Numbered from the stretch's first letter, positions 26,960 through 37,756 are shown. The stretch: 64,000 nt of DNA from Aliikangiella sp. G2MR2-5 (GCF_015687155.1 NZ_JADPQF010000004.1:1-64000), one strand, 5' to 3'. The notes: a model not told the origin generated them from the sequence alone. Numbers and translations: made by a program.

Positions 26960-29104
26960 ATGATTTATGACGGTCAATCCCTTCAGTGCAAGATGCTCGA
27001 CAACGGCATTGCTGAAGTCATCTTTGATAATAAAAACGAATCAGTCAATAAATTCGATAACGCTACCTTGAAAGAATGGAATGAAGTTATCGGCTTACTC
27101 AACGAAACTGACGGTGTACGTGGCGCTATTGCCACCAGCCCCAAGTCAGTCTTCATCGTGGGCGCCGACATTACCGAATTCCTGGCAATGTTTGCCGAGC
27201 CAAGAGATAAAATGGTCAGCTGGTGTGTCGAAGCTGGAGCTATCTTCTCAGGATTTGAAGACCTTCCTTTCCCGACCGTCTGCGCAATTAACGGTTTCGC
27301 TCTCGGAGGTGGTTTTGAAATGGCACTCACTTGCGACTACCGTGTTGCAGCCGCCACAGCAAGAGTCGGTTTGCCAGAGACTCAACTGGGATTAATTCCT
27401 GGTTTTGGCGGTACTATCCGTTTACCCCGGTTGATCGGCAGTGATAATGCTATTGAATGGATTGCCATGGCCAAGCCACACAAACCTGAAGACGCATTAA
27501 AAGTTGGCGCAATCGATGCGGTGACAGCACCAGAAGCTTTACGCGATGTTGCACTGCAAATGGTTAATGACGCTGCCGAGGGCAAACTCGACTGGAAAGC
27601 TCGCCGAGCAGAAAAACAGGGTCCGATGTTATTAAATAAACTGGAGGCAACCATGGCTTTCAACACCGCCAAGGGTGTTGTTGGTGCCAAAGCTCTCCCC
27701 CACTATCCTGCACCAATGGAAGCAATCCGTGTTATTGAAGCAACCGCAACCCTTCCACAAAGAGAAGCGCTCAAAGAAGAGCATGAAGGCTTTACCAATG
27801 TCTGCCAGACCTCACAGGCCAGCGCCATGGTTCAGATCTTCCTCAATGATCAATTACTGAAAAAGAAAGCCAAAATTGCCGCGAAGACCGCCACCAAGAA
27901 AGTTGAACGCGCAGCAGTACTGGGCGCAGGAATCATGGGTGGTGGTATCGCCTACCAGTCAGCGAGCAAAGGAATTCCGGTGGTAATGAAAGACATTAAC
28001 AACGCCGCGCTCGATCTGGGTATGAGTGAAGCCATCAAAATATTGAACAAAGGTGTTCAACTAGGAAAGGTTACTCCGGAAAAAATGGCCAAAGTCGTTG
28101 CCAGCATCACACCAACACTGGAATATTCAACGGTAAAAGACGCCGATCTGGTAGTTGAAGCAGTAGTTGAAAACCCTAAAGTAAAAGATATTGTTCTACA
28201 GGAAGTTGAAGGAGTGATCGCTGAAGATGCAATCTTAACTTCAAACACCTCCACCATTTCGATCGACCTGCTCGCCAAAAACCTTAAACGTCCGGAACTC
28301 TTCTGCGGTATGCACTTCTTTAATCCGGTCCATAAGATGCCATTAGTAGAAGTTATTCGCGGTGAAAAAACTTCGGATGAAACCGTGGCTGCAACCGTTG
28401 CTTATGCCACAGCCATGGGTAAATCAGCGGTCGTTGTTAAAGATTGCCCCGGCTTCTACGTCAACCGAGTTCTTTTCCCTTACTTCCGCGGATTCAGCCA
28501 ACTACTTGCTGATGGTGCTGATTTCCGCCAGATAGACAAAGTAATGGCCGGTTTCGGGTGGCCGATGGGTCCAGCCTATTTGCTGGATGTAGTTGGAATT
28601 GATACTGCTTTCCATTGTACCGATGTTCTGGCCGAGGGCTTTCCGACTCGTATGGGCAAGATGGACGAAGACGCCGTAGAAAAACTCTTTAAAGCAGACA
28701 AGTATGGACAGAAATCCGGTAGCGGTTTCTACGTGTACGAAAAAGACAAGAAAGGTCGTCCGAAAAAAGTCGTCGACGAATCAATTTTTGAGTTGATCGG
28801 TGCGCCGAGCAAGGAGCTCGAAAACGATGAAATCGTTGAGCGCATGATGCTGCCACTTATTTTTGAAGTGGTTCGTTGCCTGGAAGAAGGCATTGTCGAT
28901 ACTGCTGCCGAATGCGATATGGCACTACTTTATGGCCTTGGCTTCCCTCCATTCCGTGGCGGTGCGCTCAAGTATGCTGACGAACTAGGCATTAAAAATG
29001 TGGTTGCTGCCGCTGAAAAATATGCACACCTCGGTGAAGGTTATGCGGTTCCAGAGCTGCTCAAAACCATGGCCGCTGAAAATAAAACTTTTTACACCGC
29101 ATAA
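26960..29104 (+). CDS. fadB: Fatty acid oxidation complex alpha subunit FadB
   Basis: The start at 26960 (MIYDGQ) follows a GGAG ribosome site; the frame is open 12 bp further up. The 714-residue protein has the enoyl-CoA hydratase/isomerase domain (1-190) with catalytic glutamates in GGGFEMAL and [14 protein letters not shown]. It also has the NAD-binding 3-hydroxyacyl-CoA dehydrogenase domain (from about 315) with [10 protein letters not shown], the catalytic His in [13 protein letters not shown], and a C-terminal dehydrogenase domain ending GFPPFRGG. It performs the hydration and oxidation steps of beta-oxidation and forms an alpha2-beta2 complex with FadA, encoded 21 bp downstream. Confidence 0.97.
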   Translation: MIYDGQSLQCKMLDNGIAEVIFDNKNESVNKFDNATLKEWNEVIGLLNETDGVRGAIATSPKSVFIVGADITEFLAMFAEPRDKMVSWCVEAGAIFSGFEDLPFPTVCAINGFALGGGFEMALTCDYRVAAATARVGLPETQLGLIPGFGGTIRLPRLIGSDNAIEWIAMAKPHKPEDALKVGAIDAVTAPEALRDVALQMVNDAAEGKLDWKARRAEKQGPMLLNKLEATMAFNTAKGVVGAKALPHYPAPMEAIRVIEATATLPQREALKEEHEGFTNVCQTSQASAMVQIFLNDQLLKKKAKIAAKTATKKVERAAVLGAGIMGGGIAYQSASKGIPVVMKDINNAALDLGMSEAIKILNKGVQLGKVTPEKMAKVVASITPTLEYSTVKDADLVVEAVVENPKVKDIVLQEVEGVIAEDAILTSNTSTISIDLLAKNLKRPELFCGMHFFNPVHKMPLVEVIRGEKTSDETVAATVAYATAMGKSAVVVKDCPGFYVNRVLFPYFRGFSQLLADGADFRQIDKVMAGFGWPMGPAYLLDVVGIDTAFHCTDVLAEGFPTRMGKMDEDAVEKLFKADKYGQKSGSGFYVYEKDKKGRPKKVVDESIFELIGAPSKELENDEIVERMMLPLIFEVVRCLEEGIVDTAAECDMALLYGLGFPPFRGGALKYADELGIKNVVAAAEKYAHLGEGYAVPELLKTMAAENKTFYTA

Positions 29105-30286
<1,182 letters not shown>

Positions 30287-30307
30287 ACCTGCTCTTTTCA
30301 TATGCAA

Positions 30308-30338
30308 TAAAAAAAGCGGCTAATTAGCCGCTTTTTTT
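30308..30338. terminator. Bidirectional terminator between fadA and the cold shock gene
   Basis: GCGGCTAATTAGCCGC (30316-30331) is a perfect palindrome flanked by A8 on the left and T7 on the right, so it can end transcripts from fadBA on the plus strand and from the csp gene on the minus strand. Confidence 0.85.
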
Positions 30339-30355
30339 CAAACTAAAATCGTTAA

Positions 30356-30565
30356 TTAAAGTACAACGATGTTTTCAGCTTGTGGGCCTTTTTGACCTTT
30401 ACCTACGGTAAACTCAACACGTTGACCTTCGGCAAGAGTCTTGAAGCCAGAACCTGTGATGTTGCTGAAATGAGCAAATACATCAGGGCCACCTTCCTGC
30501 TCGATAAAACCAAAACCTTTAGATTCGTTAAACCACTTAACAGTGCCAGTTGTCGTATTAGACAT
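30356..30565 (-). CDS. CspA-family cold shock protein
   Basis: The ATG at 30565 gives the usual 69-residue cold shock domain (the frame is open to 30616). RNP1 is KGFGFIEQ and RNP2 is VFAHFSNI, with [16 protein letters not shown] at the start. These proteins bind single-stranded RNA and DNA and melt RNA structures. A promoter about 160 bp upstream leaves a long leader, as in cold-induced cspA genes of enterobacteria. Confidence 0.93.
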   Translation of the reverse strand: MSNTTTGTVKWFNESKGFGFIEQEGGPDVFAHFSNITGSGFKTLAEGQRVEFTVGKGQKGPQAENIVVL

Positions 30566-30730
30566 AGAAATTGTACCTAAAAAAATAAATATTAAATAAT
30601 GCCATTCAATAATCAATTGTCATTGAAAGACGGTAGAGCTAGAAAGGGGTAGAAATAGAAAAAAGCAGAACAAAGAAAAATCTTTGTATTGAAATAATAT
30701 CTGAATCAGCCGATCGTTCAAGCTGACTAA

Positions 30731-30758
30731 ATTATAGCCGTCTTAGCGCAATAAGCAA
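30731..30758 (-). promoter_or_regulatory. Promoter of the cold shock gene with long 5' leader
   Basis: On the minus strand, TTGCTT (30758-30753) and TATAAT (30736-30731) are 16 bp apart. The start site near 30724 would leave a leader of about 159 nt before the csp ATG, the size expected for thermosensing cspA leaders. Confidence 0.5.
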
Positions 30759-30778
30759 AGCTTATTTTTAATGAATTG

Positions 30779-30979
30779 CTATTTTTTTGGCTTTTGTGGC
30801 GGTACTTTAGGATTTTCTTTCGGTTTAGAGGGAACCTCTTTACCACGAAACAGACGATATGTTTTGTCTGGATAGTCGTTGTTTACTTTCTCCATTGCAG
30901 CTTCAAAGTTTTCAGCTTTGAAAGTAACAACCTCATCACCTCTGGATTTAGAAGGTATTAGTAACGTGAAATATTCCAT
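30779..30979 (-). CDS. Small hypothetical protein
   Basis: The 66-residue frame has no signal peptide. It begins MEYFTLLIPSKSRGDEVVTF and has a helical middle (NFEAAMEKVNNDYPDKTYRLF) and a Lys/Pro-rich tail ending in PPQKPKK. The composition is protein-like, and it sits 23 bp downstream of the RRM gene on the same strand, so the two could be one operon. I do not recognise a family. Confidence 0.6.
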   Translation of the reverse strand: MEYFTLLIPSKSRGDEVVTFKAENFEAAMEKVNNDYPDKTYRLFRGKEVPSKPKENPKVPPQKPKK

Positions 30980-31002
30980 AGCTCAACATAGGGTCGCCAG
31001 TA

Positions 31003-31263
31003 CTAGCGACCTCCCCTTTTGTTTTTGGCTTTTTCAAAGTTTACTTTAAGCAGTTTACCATCTAGTTCGTAACCGTTTAACCCACTAATGGCAGCTCTGG
31101 CTTCATGACCTTCCATTTCGATGAACCCAAATCCTCGACAATAGCCACTGAAAATATCAGTTGCCAGTTTAATGCTGCGTACGGTTCCATAACGGGAGAA
31201 TAATTCGGTTAGACTGCTTTCATTTGCACTTGACGGCAAATTTCCGATAAAAAGTTTTTTCAA
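31003..31263 (-). CDS. RNA recognition motif (RRM) protein
   Basis: The 86-residue protein is a single RRM: RNP2 is LFIGNLP at the start, RNP1 is RGFGFIEM around residue 45, and a basic tail (KAKNKRGGR) ends it. Such single-RRM proteins occur in cyanobacteria and some proteobacteria and are often cold-related, which fits the neighbouring csp gene. The start codon is TTG with a GGAAA ribosome site; no ATG is available in the frame. Confidence 0.88.
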   Translation of the reverse strand: MKKLFIGNLPSSANESSLTELFSRYGTVRSIKLATDIFSGYCRGFGFIEMEGHEARAAISGLNGYELDGKLLKVNFEKAKNKRGGR

Positions 31264-31707
31264 AGTGGTTTCCGGAAGTTTAAGTGAGCGAAGTCGCTAA
31301 AAGGAGCCCAAAAAGCAGGAAATGCCCGATAAAAGGTCGTGCAGGAAGGAATTCTGTCAGCAATTAGCCATATACTCTACGCACATTCTTTCGATGGTAC
31401 AAGGAAAAGTCGAGCTTGCGCACACAAGATAGATGTTTCTTCCAGCCTCCAGGGGCTACTACTCCTTGTTTTAAAAGAAAAAACCGAATTAAGGACCAAT
31501 CTCATGATAATTAGTACAGGAGCACGACGCTAGTCAGTGCCAGTGGAAATGCATCTTTTTGATTAAGTAGTTTGGACAATATTAGTGTCAGAAGCTATCA
31601 CTTTCATAAGAGCTACTACTTGTTAATCAGTAGCTAAAAACCTCGCTTTTTCTCAATATATTTGCAATGGTAATCTTTCTACATTGAAAAAAGTGCAAGG
31701 AGCAACA
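31264..31707. other. Intergenic region between the RRM gene and the broken GST gene
   Basis: No convincing gene is present. A 7-bp stem-loop (AGCTACT at 31611-31617 with AGTAGCT at 31629-31635) is followed by five A residues. The region presumably holds the promoters of the two flanking divergent genes, but I could not fix one with confidence. Confidence 0.4.
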
Positions 31708-32340
31708 ATGCCAGTAACATCTTCAGAGCATACACAATTGATTTTTTATACCAACCCTTAATCTCGCGGACAGATTGCCCGCTGGATGCTGGAAGAAGTT
31801 GGTGCTGAATATCAACAGGAACTGATTGAGTATGTCGAACCTATGAAATCGCCGGAATATTTAAATATAAACCCGATGGGCAAAGTTCCCGCAATTAGCC
31901 ATCGAGGAAAAATTGTCACCGAATGCGCGGCTATTTGCGCTTATCTGGCGGATGTATTTCCCGATAAGCAACTGGCTCCGGAAATTGATGTCCGCGCGGA
32001 TTATTATCGCTGGCTATTTTTCGGTGCTGGCCCACTGGAATCAGCGATCACTAACAATTCAATGAAGCTAGAGTTTAAACCTGAGCAGGAGCGGATGCTT
32101 GGGTATGGTACCTATGCGAAAACAATCGAAGTCCTGGCCACTAAACTGGGCGCTTCAACCTATATCACAGGCGAGACTTTTAGTGCCGCTGATGTCTATA
32201 TCGGTTCTCATGTTATCTGGGGTTTGCAATTCGGAACGATTGACAGTCGCACTGAGTTTAATGACTACGCAGAACGCCTGACATCCAGGCCCGCATATAT
32301 CACAGCAAGAAAAATAGATGCTGATTTGATTGGCAAGTAA
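31708..32340 (+). pseudogene. Glutathione S-transferase with premature UAA at codon 18
   Basis: The frame begins at an ATG at 31708 with a good ribosome site (AAGGAG), reads LIFYTNP, hits TAA at 31759-31761, then continues SRGQIARWMLEEVGAEYQ to a normal stop at 32340 (211 codons). The N-terminal GST segment (VPAISHRGKIVTECAAI) and C-terminal domain (YITGETFSAADVYIGSHVIWG) are intact. The stop lies directly before the SRG segment near the active site, where many relatives read NPxSRG, so a CAA-to-TAA change is likely. An internal ATG at 31786 would give a 184-residue protein without the glutathione-binding start. Confidence 0.75.
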
Positions 32341-32357
32341 AGATTGAGTCCAAAACC

Positions 32358-32388
32358 CCCTTCCCGCTTCAGGGAAGGGCTATTTTTG
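32358..32388 (+). terminator. Terminator after the GST pseudogene
   Basis: CCCTTCCC (32358-32365) and GGGAAGGG (32372-32379) form an 8-bp hairpin with a 6-nt loop, followed by CTATTTTTG. Confidence 0.65.
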
Positions 32389-32435
32389 TCTCAACATCAG
32401 AAAGTTTTGCACATATCTAACTAATAAAATGGTTC

Positions 32436-32666
32436 TCAATAACGCCGATACTCACGATAACGACAATGACGAGGCTCTCTAAGCGGAGCCAGCAGCAAAT
32501 AGAATATCCATGCAAACCAGCTTATGAATATCACTGCCAAAATCCAGGCAAACTTTTCTCTGCCATCGGTACGATCAGAAACAGCAATCATCACTATCGG
32601 AATAAGCCAAATAACAGAACAAACTCCAATTGCGATGAATACGAAAATGCCTTCAAGAAAATCCAT
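32436..32666 (-). CDS. Small membrane protein with PLDc_N-like domain
   Basis: The 76-residue protein has two membrane helices (about 5-28 and 38-62) separated by SDRTDGREKFAW, followed by a short Arg/Tyr-rich cytoplasmic tail. The pattern of two helices joined by a charged turn, with LLAPLREPR at the end, resembles the phospholipase D N-terminal (PLDc_N) domain found alone in many small proteins. Function unknown. Confidence 0.65.
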   Translation of the reverse strand: MDFLEGIFVFIAIGVCSVIWLIPIVMIAVSDRTDGREKFAWILAVIFISWFAWIFYLLLAPLREPRHCRYREYRRY

Positions 32667-32890
32667 AACTACCTCCTTTCAATAACATCTAGCAAGTTGT
32701 AGGCCAAATAAAAAATACTTATTTTTCAATGAACTATATTTATATACCTTTACCTTCGGGTAATTTATTGCTAATTATTTGGTTAAATAAACTAATTAAC
32801 TACGATAAGCAAAATGCAATGGTCGGACCCTTGAAGTAGGGGAATTTGTATACCATGCGCAAAGAGTAAAAATAATAAAAGAAAGTTTTC

Positions 32891-33205
32891 ATGGTTGAGT
32901 CACAGATTTCATATAGCATCCGCCCAGAAGTGAGTGAAGAAGAATACTGGGAAACGGTTCAAAAGCTTATTTCGACCCTGGTAAAAGATAAGAAAATTCG
33001 AGAGTTTAGAGCATTCGAAAATTTAATGGGTGATCCACAAATTAAGGCCAGCGTTTACTGGAACGAAGCCACACACTTTGCCAATTTTGCTAAATCTGAC
33101 GAATGGCGAGAAATTTTAAGGGAAATGCGAAAAGTAGTTTACGGCATTAAAATTGAGCTCTGGGGTCCTTCTCGTTATCTACCTGATCCTGTAATCGTTG
33201 ATTAA
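32891..33205 (+). CDS. Hypothetical protein, possible dimeric alpha-beta barrel
   Basis: The 104-residue cytosolic protein has a beta-alpha-beta pattern (ISYSIRPEVSEEEYWETVQKL, then KIREFRAFENLMGDP, KASVYWNEATHFANF and VVYGIKIELWGPS) similar in layout to dimeric alpha-beta barrel proteins such as antibiotic biosynthesis monooxygenase-like proteins. No catalytic motif is evident. The frame is intact and ends at a plausible terminator. Confidence 0.6.
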   Translation: MVESQISYSIRPEVSEEEYWETVQKLISTLVKDKKIREFRAFENLMGDPQIKASVYWNEATHFANFAKSDEWREILREMRKVVYGIKIELWGPSRYLPDPVIVD

Positions 33206-33218
33206 GCTAGCTCTAAGG

Positions 33219-33255
33219 GGCGACAATACACGACTCATTATCGCCGTTTTGTTTT
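33219..33255 (+). terminator. Probable terminator
   Basis: GGCGA (33219-33223) pairs with TCGCC (33241-33245), with further partial pairing inside, and is followed by GTTTTGTTTT. Confidence 0.4.
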
Positions 33256-33257
33256 AA

Positions 33258-33380
33258 CTAACAGGAGATAAACTGTATTCAAGCCTGGCGCTAGCTCAAC
33301 TATATGACAAGCAGGGTTGCGAGGTTATTGCCACTAGTCGTAATGAACAACGGCGAATACAACTCTCTGCTAGTAGCTGA
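33258..33380 (+). pseudogene. N-terminal remnant of a short-chain dehydrogenase
   Basis: A 40-codon frame without a start codon reads LTGDKLYSSLALAQLYDKQG then CEVIATSRNEQ. It resembles the first beta-alpha-beta unit of short-chain dehydrogenases, which typically read TGAxxGIGLALAxxY...G.xVIAxxR. The glycine-rich loop is degraded and the frame stops after about 40 residues. No rest of the gene follows, so this is probably a decayed fragment. Confidence 0.4.
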
Positions 33381-33389
33381 CACTCTTAT

Positions 33390-34049
33390 TCACACTTTTT
33401 CTTCGAACACACCGAACTGCCTAAAAACTACCCCCAGAACCGAATGCCTGACATCCAATCTAAATTCAAACTCTTTGTCGTTAATTGCCCGCTGAGAAAC
33501 AATTGTCTTGCCCGGCGTCAACCAATCCGGAATTCGAATTTTATTACCGCCCAACTGCCAAAAGAAATACTCACTTTCAAACACTATCGCTCCTTCTTCT
33601 TCGCGAACATTAAGTTTCATTCCAAAACCACAGCCCACCATTTCCACCAAGCCAGCTTCTCCAAGCAGTTCTTTAGGCAAAATGCATTTGGTAGAGTTTA
33701 CTCGATTGACCGGCTTATCCTCATATTGATAAAAACGCTCCCATGTCATTCCTTTCAGCTTTTCATTGGGATAAACCTTTACTTCCATCGGCACATCTTT
33801 TCCCTGATAAAGCGCTAAGGGAGTTCCAATTAACCGGCACAAATGAGCAAATATTTTTCCAACAAAAGATAAATGCACTTCATTCATTACACCTGTATAA
33901 GTTACGGCTCTGTGAGCGTTCGTAGAAAAACGTTTGCGAACCGCCGGATGAATTCTTATCCAGTTATTCCACCCGACTAAATCAACGTAATTAAGTCCTT
34001 GCTTCCAATCCTTTTTGATTGTTTGTTCAGGAGGCATTCCAGTCATCAT
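33390..34049 (-). CDS. DUF4166 domain-containing protein
   Basis: A 219-residue cytosolic protein. RIHPAVRKRF near the start, YTGVMNEV, LIGTPLALYQGKDVPMEVKVY and WERFY in the middle, and a C-terminal FRLDVRHSVLG segment fit DUF4166, a family often encoded beside saccharopine-dehydrogenase-like reductases or fused to them. Here the start overlaps the reductase stop by four bases (ATGA), so the two are translationally coupled. Function unknown. Confidence 0.85.
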   Translation of the reverse strand: MMTGMPPEQTIKKDWKQGLNYVDLVGWNNWIRIHPAVRKRFSTNAHRAVTYTGVMNEVHLSFVGKIFAHLCRLIGTPLALYQGKDVPMEVKVYPNEKLKGMTWERFYQYEDKPVNRVNSTKCILPKELLGEAGLVEMVGCGFGMKLNVREEEGAIVFESEYFFWQLGGNKIRIPDWLTPGKTIVSQRAINDKEFEFRLDVRHSVLGVVFRQFGVFEEKV

Positions 34050-35170
34050 TTGATCTCCCGCTGATAAATTCCCCAGCGACCGGCCAGGATTAAAAACTCT
34101 TCCAGAGTAAACAAACCGGTACAGGGATAGGCGCCTGCTCCGAGTTCTCCATTAGCGATCTTATTAACGACCAGTTCAGCCGCAATCGTCGGTACATTCG
34201 GCCCCACCCCGTCTTCAGCGACTAACTGCCAGACTGCTTTTTTTGTCTCTCCGTTATCGCCGACTCCGCCAAGCTCGATAAACATGCCCCCACAATCGCT
34301 GCCCCAACTTTTAAACCATTCGCTCATGGCGACCAAAACATTGGTAAAAGTTCGCCATGTTTTGATAAGTTTTAAACGGGGAAACCAGGAAAGTAGCCAT
34401 AGGCCCAGATGCAACAATGAAACTTCCAACCCGGCCTGAAAGCGAACACTTTTAATTTCGGGGTATAACGCCGGAATTAAATCCAGATCAGGTATTTCGC
34501 AGTTGCTCATCCAGCGCTTGCCAATTGAGCCGCCAAAGTCGTAGCGAGTTAAATCCTGCCAGCCGTAAACCTGTCTGAAGTCCCCGTTAATCAAAGTGTC
34601 GAAAGGTTTGCCGGTATAAGAAAGAATTGACCCGACAGTACCTTTGCCCCGCTCAGTCCGATTTCCGGGAGAAATGCCGTAATAAATTGAATTGATGGAT
34701 TTGAACTGTGGCTCATAGTGAGTAATCACTGCATCGGTTAATGCAGGAACCGTACTGGCTCCGGTCACCATTACCAGTTCATTTTGTTTTGCCTCATCAT
34801 TTAATTGCCGGGCAAAATTACCGACAAATTTTCTGTCGTCAGCCAAATCAACGTAGTGACAGCCCGTATTAAGGCAAGCTTTAGCCACCCTATAGGTTTC
34901 CTGCATCGTTTGCAGCTGATAAGGACCGGAAACATTGACTACCAAGTCGGGTTCGATATGTGCAAATGTCTTGACTAAATCACTATTAAGCACATCAAGC
35001 TCGACGGTATCGATCACGCTGTTCATCGATACGCGAATCATATGCCTGGCTTTCGCCAACTTCTCTTTCGAACGTCCACCTATTACGATTTGGTGGTCAC
35101 GGTAATAAAGCAGGCTGTTGACCAGTCTTTTCCCAAATGTGCCATAACCGCCAATAATCAGGATTTTCAT
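34046..35170 (-). CDS. Saccharopine dehydrogenase-like NAD(P)-binding protein
   Basis: The ATG at 35170 follows GGGAG; a TTG 12 bp upstream is less likely. The 374-residue protein has an N-terminal Rossmann fold (ILIIGGYGTFGKRLVNSL), IVIGGRSKEKL after the second strand, and LVVNVSGPYQ and CHYVDLADD further on, typical of the Sacchrp_dh_NADP family. The substrate is unknown. It forms a two-gene operon with the DUF4166 gene, a recurrent pairing. Confidence 0.82.
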   Translation of the reverse strand: MKILIIGGYGTFGKRLVNSLLYYRDHQIVIGGRSKEKLAKARHMIRVSMNSVIDTVELDVLNSDLVKTFAHIEPDLVVNVSGPYQLQTMQETYRVAKACLNTGCHYVDLADDRKFVGNFARQLNDEAKQNELVMVTGASTVPALTDAVITHYEPQFKSINSIYYGISPGNRTERGKGTVGSILSYTGKPFDTLINGDFRQVYGWQDLTRYDFGGSIGKRWMSNCEIPDLDLIPALYPEIKSVRFQAGLEVSLLHLGLWLLSWFPRLKLIKTWRTFTNVLVAMSEWFKSWGSDCGGMFIELGGVGDNGETKKAVWQLVAEDGVGPNVPTIAAELVVNKIANGELGAGAYPCTGLFTLEEFLILAGRWGIYQREIK

Positions 35171-35378
35171 ATTAACTCCCAAGATTTAGTAAAGTGTGTC
35201 CTTGGAAGCATCCTAACGAGAGCTGAGTTTAGAAAACTCCTGTTTGATAAAGGTTGAATAAATAAAAATATTATCTATTATTTTCAATAACTTATAAAAT
35301 TCCTGAATGATAAAACTGGAGTTTAATAGGGAAAGCGAGTATTCCCTGCGCATGAAGAGAAGAGAATCTTGGAAGGTC

Positions 35379-36386
35379 TTATTCTATCGACTTTCGATAA
35401 CTCCCAGGCGATTGCCCGGTCAGCTCTTTGAAGGCTGCATAAAAGTTCGACTGGGATTTAAATCCGGTTTCCATGCTGATTGAGAGAATAGAGGATTTCG
35501 GCTCACTCTTAAGCAGGTACTTGGCTCGCTCTACTCTGACTTCTCGCAGATACTGGGAAAAACTCGCACCAAACTGGGTATTGATCAACTCGGATAGCTG
35601 ATGTCCGCTAAGCTCCATGGCTTCAGCCAGAGAAGAAAGATTAAGGTTTTCATTTTGATAGATATTGGATTTTTGCATCAATTTTTCCAGCTTTTCCTTG
35701 GCATTTTCAATATCCACATTATTCAGAGTCGAGTTCGAGTAACTCAACTTAACCACTTCGGTTAGCTCATTGAGTAAATCCGGGTAAATAATCAGCGCCG
35801 CAGTTACCAGCATATAGGCAAACGCTATACCGTTAGCATAAAAGTGGTAGAAATAGGCATCATCGATATAAGATGCAGAAAAACCAACGGCCAATACACC
35901 GAGGGCGAAAATCGAGAAAAAGGCGACAAAGAAAAACTCAAGCTCGAACCGGTTTCGATGAGCCCTTAATCGATAAAGCAATTGTGTCAGCCAGAGACAA
36001 TAACCGGCGCCAATAACAAAAGCCAAAGGCACAGCCAAATTTCTCTCCAAAATAGGAACCAACACAATGGGGATTAAATGAAGCAGGCTGACCAGCCGAA
36101 TTTTATAGTCAGGAAACAAAACCAGCCGACTGAAAAAATAAAACATCGAAGGGACAGAAAAGAGAAGAAATCGATAGTAAGTCGTATTCAAGGGTTGTGT
36201 ATTTAGCTCGAAATACCTTAAATGCTCTAATTGAAGCGCACTGATACCAACTAAAAAAATAAATGTTCCAGCTCTCGCACCAAAAGTCTTATTATTACTT
36301 TTCATAAAAAACTGGTAGCTGACAAGCAATACCAAAGCGATTACGAGAGAAAAACCAATGTTTAGACTAGTGATGGATTCGAGCAT
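35379..36386 (-). CDS. AraC-family regulator with membrane-embedded N-terminus
   Basis: The 335-residue protein begins with about seven predicted membrane helices (residues 8-215), followed by a cytosolic AraC/XylS DNA-binding domain (235-335). The second helix-turn-helix ends with the family signature FKSQSNFYAAFKELTGQSP. The first is SLAEAMELSGHQLSELINTQ. Such membrane-bound AraC proteins probably sense lipids or membrane state. It lies about 200 bp from the reductase-DUF4166 operon on the same strand and could control it. Confidence 0.85.
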   Translation of the reverse strand: MLESITSLNIGFSLVIALVLLVSYQFFMKSNNKTFGARAGTFIFLVGISALQLEHLRYFELNTQPLNTTYYRFLLFSVPSMFYFFSRLVLFPDYKIRLVSLLHLIPIVLVPILERNLAVPLAFVIGAGYCLWLTQLLYRLRAHRNRFELEFFFVAFFSIFALGVLAVGFSASYIDDAYFYHFYANGIAFAYMLVTAALIIYPDLLNELTEVVKLSYSNSTLNNVDIENAKEKLEKLMQKSNIYQNENLNLSSLAEAMELSGHQLSELINTQFGASFSQYLREVRVERAKYLLKSEPKSSILSISMETGFKSQSNFYAAFKELTGQSPGSYRKSIE

Positions 36387-36574
36387 TTATAATACGGTTG
36401 TTAGTTAGCATCTAGTTGCAGTAAGCAAGTTTACCTTATATCTGTGCCAAACAGACAGGCTACCATGGCAGTAAAAATCCTAGCTCAATAAGCGATATCA
36501 GAATAATTCAATTTGCCCAATGATGAAACGATCCTGAATAATAAAACCAATATATCAATACCTGAGGAGCAGGC

Positions 36575-37045
36575 ATGCAGCGACTAAAACTAACTGGGGC
36601 ACTAATTTCACTTTATGCTCTGACAACTGCGGTGATGGCAGAATCAACCACTCACTGTGATTTCGAGTGTACTTTGTCACAGCACCTTCAAGCTATCCAG
36701 ACGAAAGACTTTGAAGCTTTCGAAAAAACGATAACGCCTGAAGCTAAATTGACATTTATCCTGCCCAATGGCAAATACTTTGATGACTCTGCAGAGTACC
36801 GACAGATGTTAAAAGAGTGGTTCAAACAGGATGGCTGGACCTTTAACTTTAAAGTTATAAGCAAGTACAGCTCAAATACCTTCGGTCATGCTTTATTGTT
36901 GATCGACTATAACGAAGCTGACAGAGGCGGAAAGCCATATCACCTCGATCACTATCTCAGCCTGATTTTTGAAAAACAGGGAAGTCACTGGTATCTCATC
37001 CACGACCAAAATACCAAAACGGATTTGAGTCCAAAAGGCTCCTAG
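36575..37045 (+). CDS. Exported NTF2/SnoaL-like protein
   Basis: The 156-residue protein has a signal peptide (1-22, cleaved at VMA). The mature part has a CDFEC cysteine pair and then a cone-like alpha-beta layout (LQAIQTKDFEAFEKTI, LTFILPNGKYFDD, then a curved sheet ending GSHWYLIHDQNT) typical of the NTF2-like/SnoaL superfamily. The ligand or substrate is unknown. Gene start is preceded by GAGGAGC. Confidence 0.7.
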   Translation: MQRLKLTGALISLYALTTAVMAESTTHCDFECTLSQHLQAIQTKDFEAFEKTITPEAKLTFILPNGKYFDDSAEYRQMLKEWFKQDGWTFNFKVISKYSSNTFGHALLLIDYNEADRGGKPYHLDHYLSLIFEKQGSHWYLIHDQNTKTDLSPKGS

Positions 37046-37216
37046 ATTTAAATTGTTAAAGCCTCCAGATATATCAGATAGTGTCTTTAAATTAATCTGT
37101 TACTTGATGAGTGAATCACTGGTTTTCACATTTGTGCTCAATTAGATTAGAAAGAGAGCTATTCCAGTTAAAAAGACTGGTGTTTAATTACCATGTTTCA
37201 CAGGGAGGATGGAAAG

Positions 37217-37756
37217 ATGAAACGACTCTACTACTTAACAGATGATATTCAGAGTACTCAGGAAATATCGGACGATCTACATGAAACGGGAGTTTCTGAC
37301 TGGAATTTTCACGTCATCAGCAAAGACGAAAAAGGGCTGTATAAGCGTCATATTCATTCGGCAAATGCTCTCCAGAAAACCGATTTGATTCATAGTACAG
37401 AACGCGGCTTTATCAAAGGTCTGGCAGTCGGTACTATAGTGTTTTTCCTGATTTCGCCCATCCCTATTCACGGACGACTACCTGAGAGTGGGTTCTTATT
37501 AGCAATATTCTTCGTTTTGCTTCTGGGTGGACTGTTCCACGGCGCTTTACTCGGACTACAAAATGAGAATATCAGGCTAAAACCTTTCCAGCAAGAAATC
37601 GAAAATGGACGTTTTCTAATCATGATCGATGTGCCGAATAGCCAGGTAGATAAAATTGAGAACTTAATGTTTCAAAATCACCCCGAAGCAATCCTTCGGC
37701 AAGAAAGCCCTGTTTGGATCTGGCCATTTTCTCACCCTGGTACTAGAGGAGTCTGA
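37217..37756 (+). CDS. Two-helix membrane protein of unknown function
   Basis: The ATG at 37217 follows GGAGG; an upstream in-frame start at 37193 is less likely. The 179-residue protein has a cytosolic N-terminal half (MKRLYYLTDDIQSTQEISDD), two membrane helices (about 70-90 and 100-122) joined by a short loop, and a C-terminal alpha-beta part (RFLIMIDVPNSQVDKIENLM). The fold resembles DUF1269/heat-shock-like membrane proteins with a central glycine-rich hairpin. No function assigned. Confidence 0.7.
   Translation: MKRLYYLTDDIQSTQEISDDLHETGVSDWNFHVISKDEKGLYKRHIHSANALQKTDLIHSTERGFIKGLAVGTIVFFLISPIPIHGRLPESGFLLAIFFVLLLGGLFHGALLGLQNENIRLKPFQQEIENGRFLIMIDVPNSQVDKIENLMFQNHPEAILRQESPVWIWPFSHPGTRGV

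Noticed and set aside
31339-31533. Plus-strand open frame of 64 codons
   Set aside because: No ribosome site, no recognisable composition or neighbours; it lies in a leader region.
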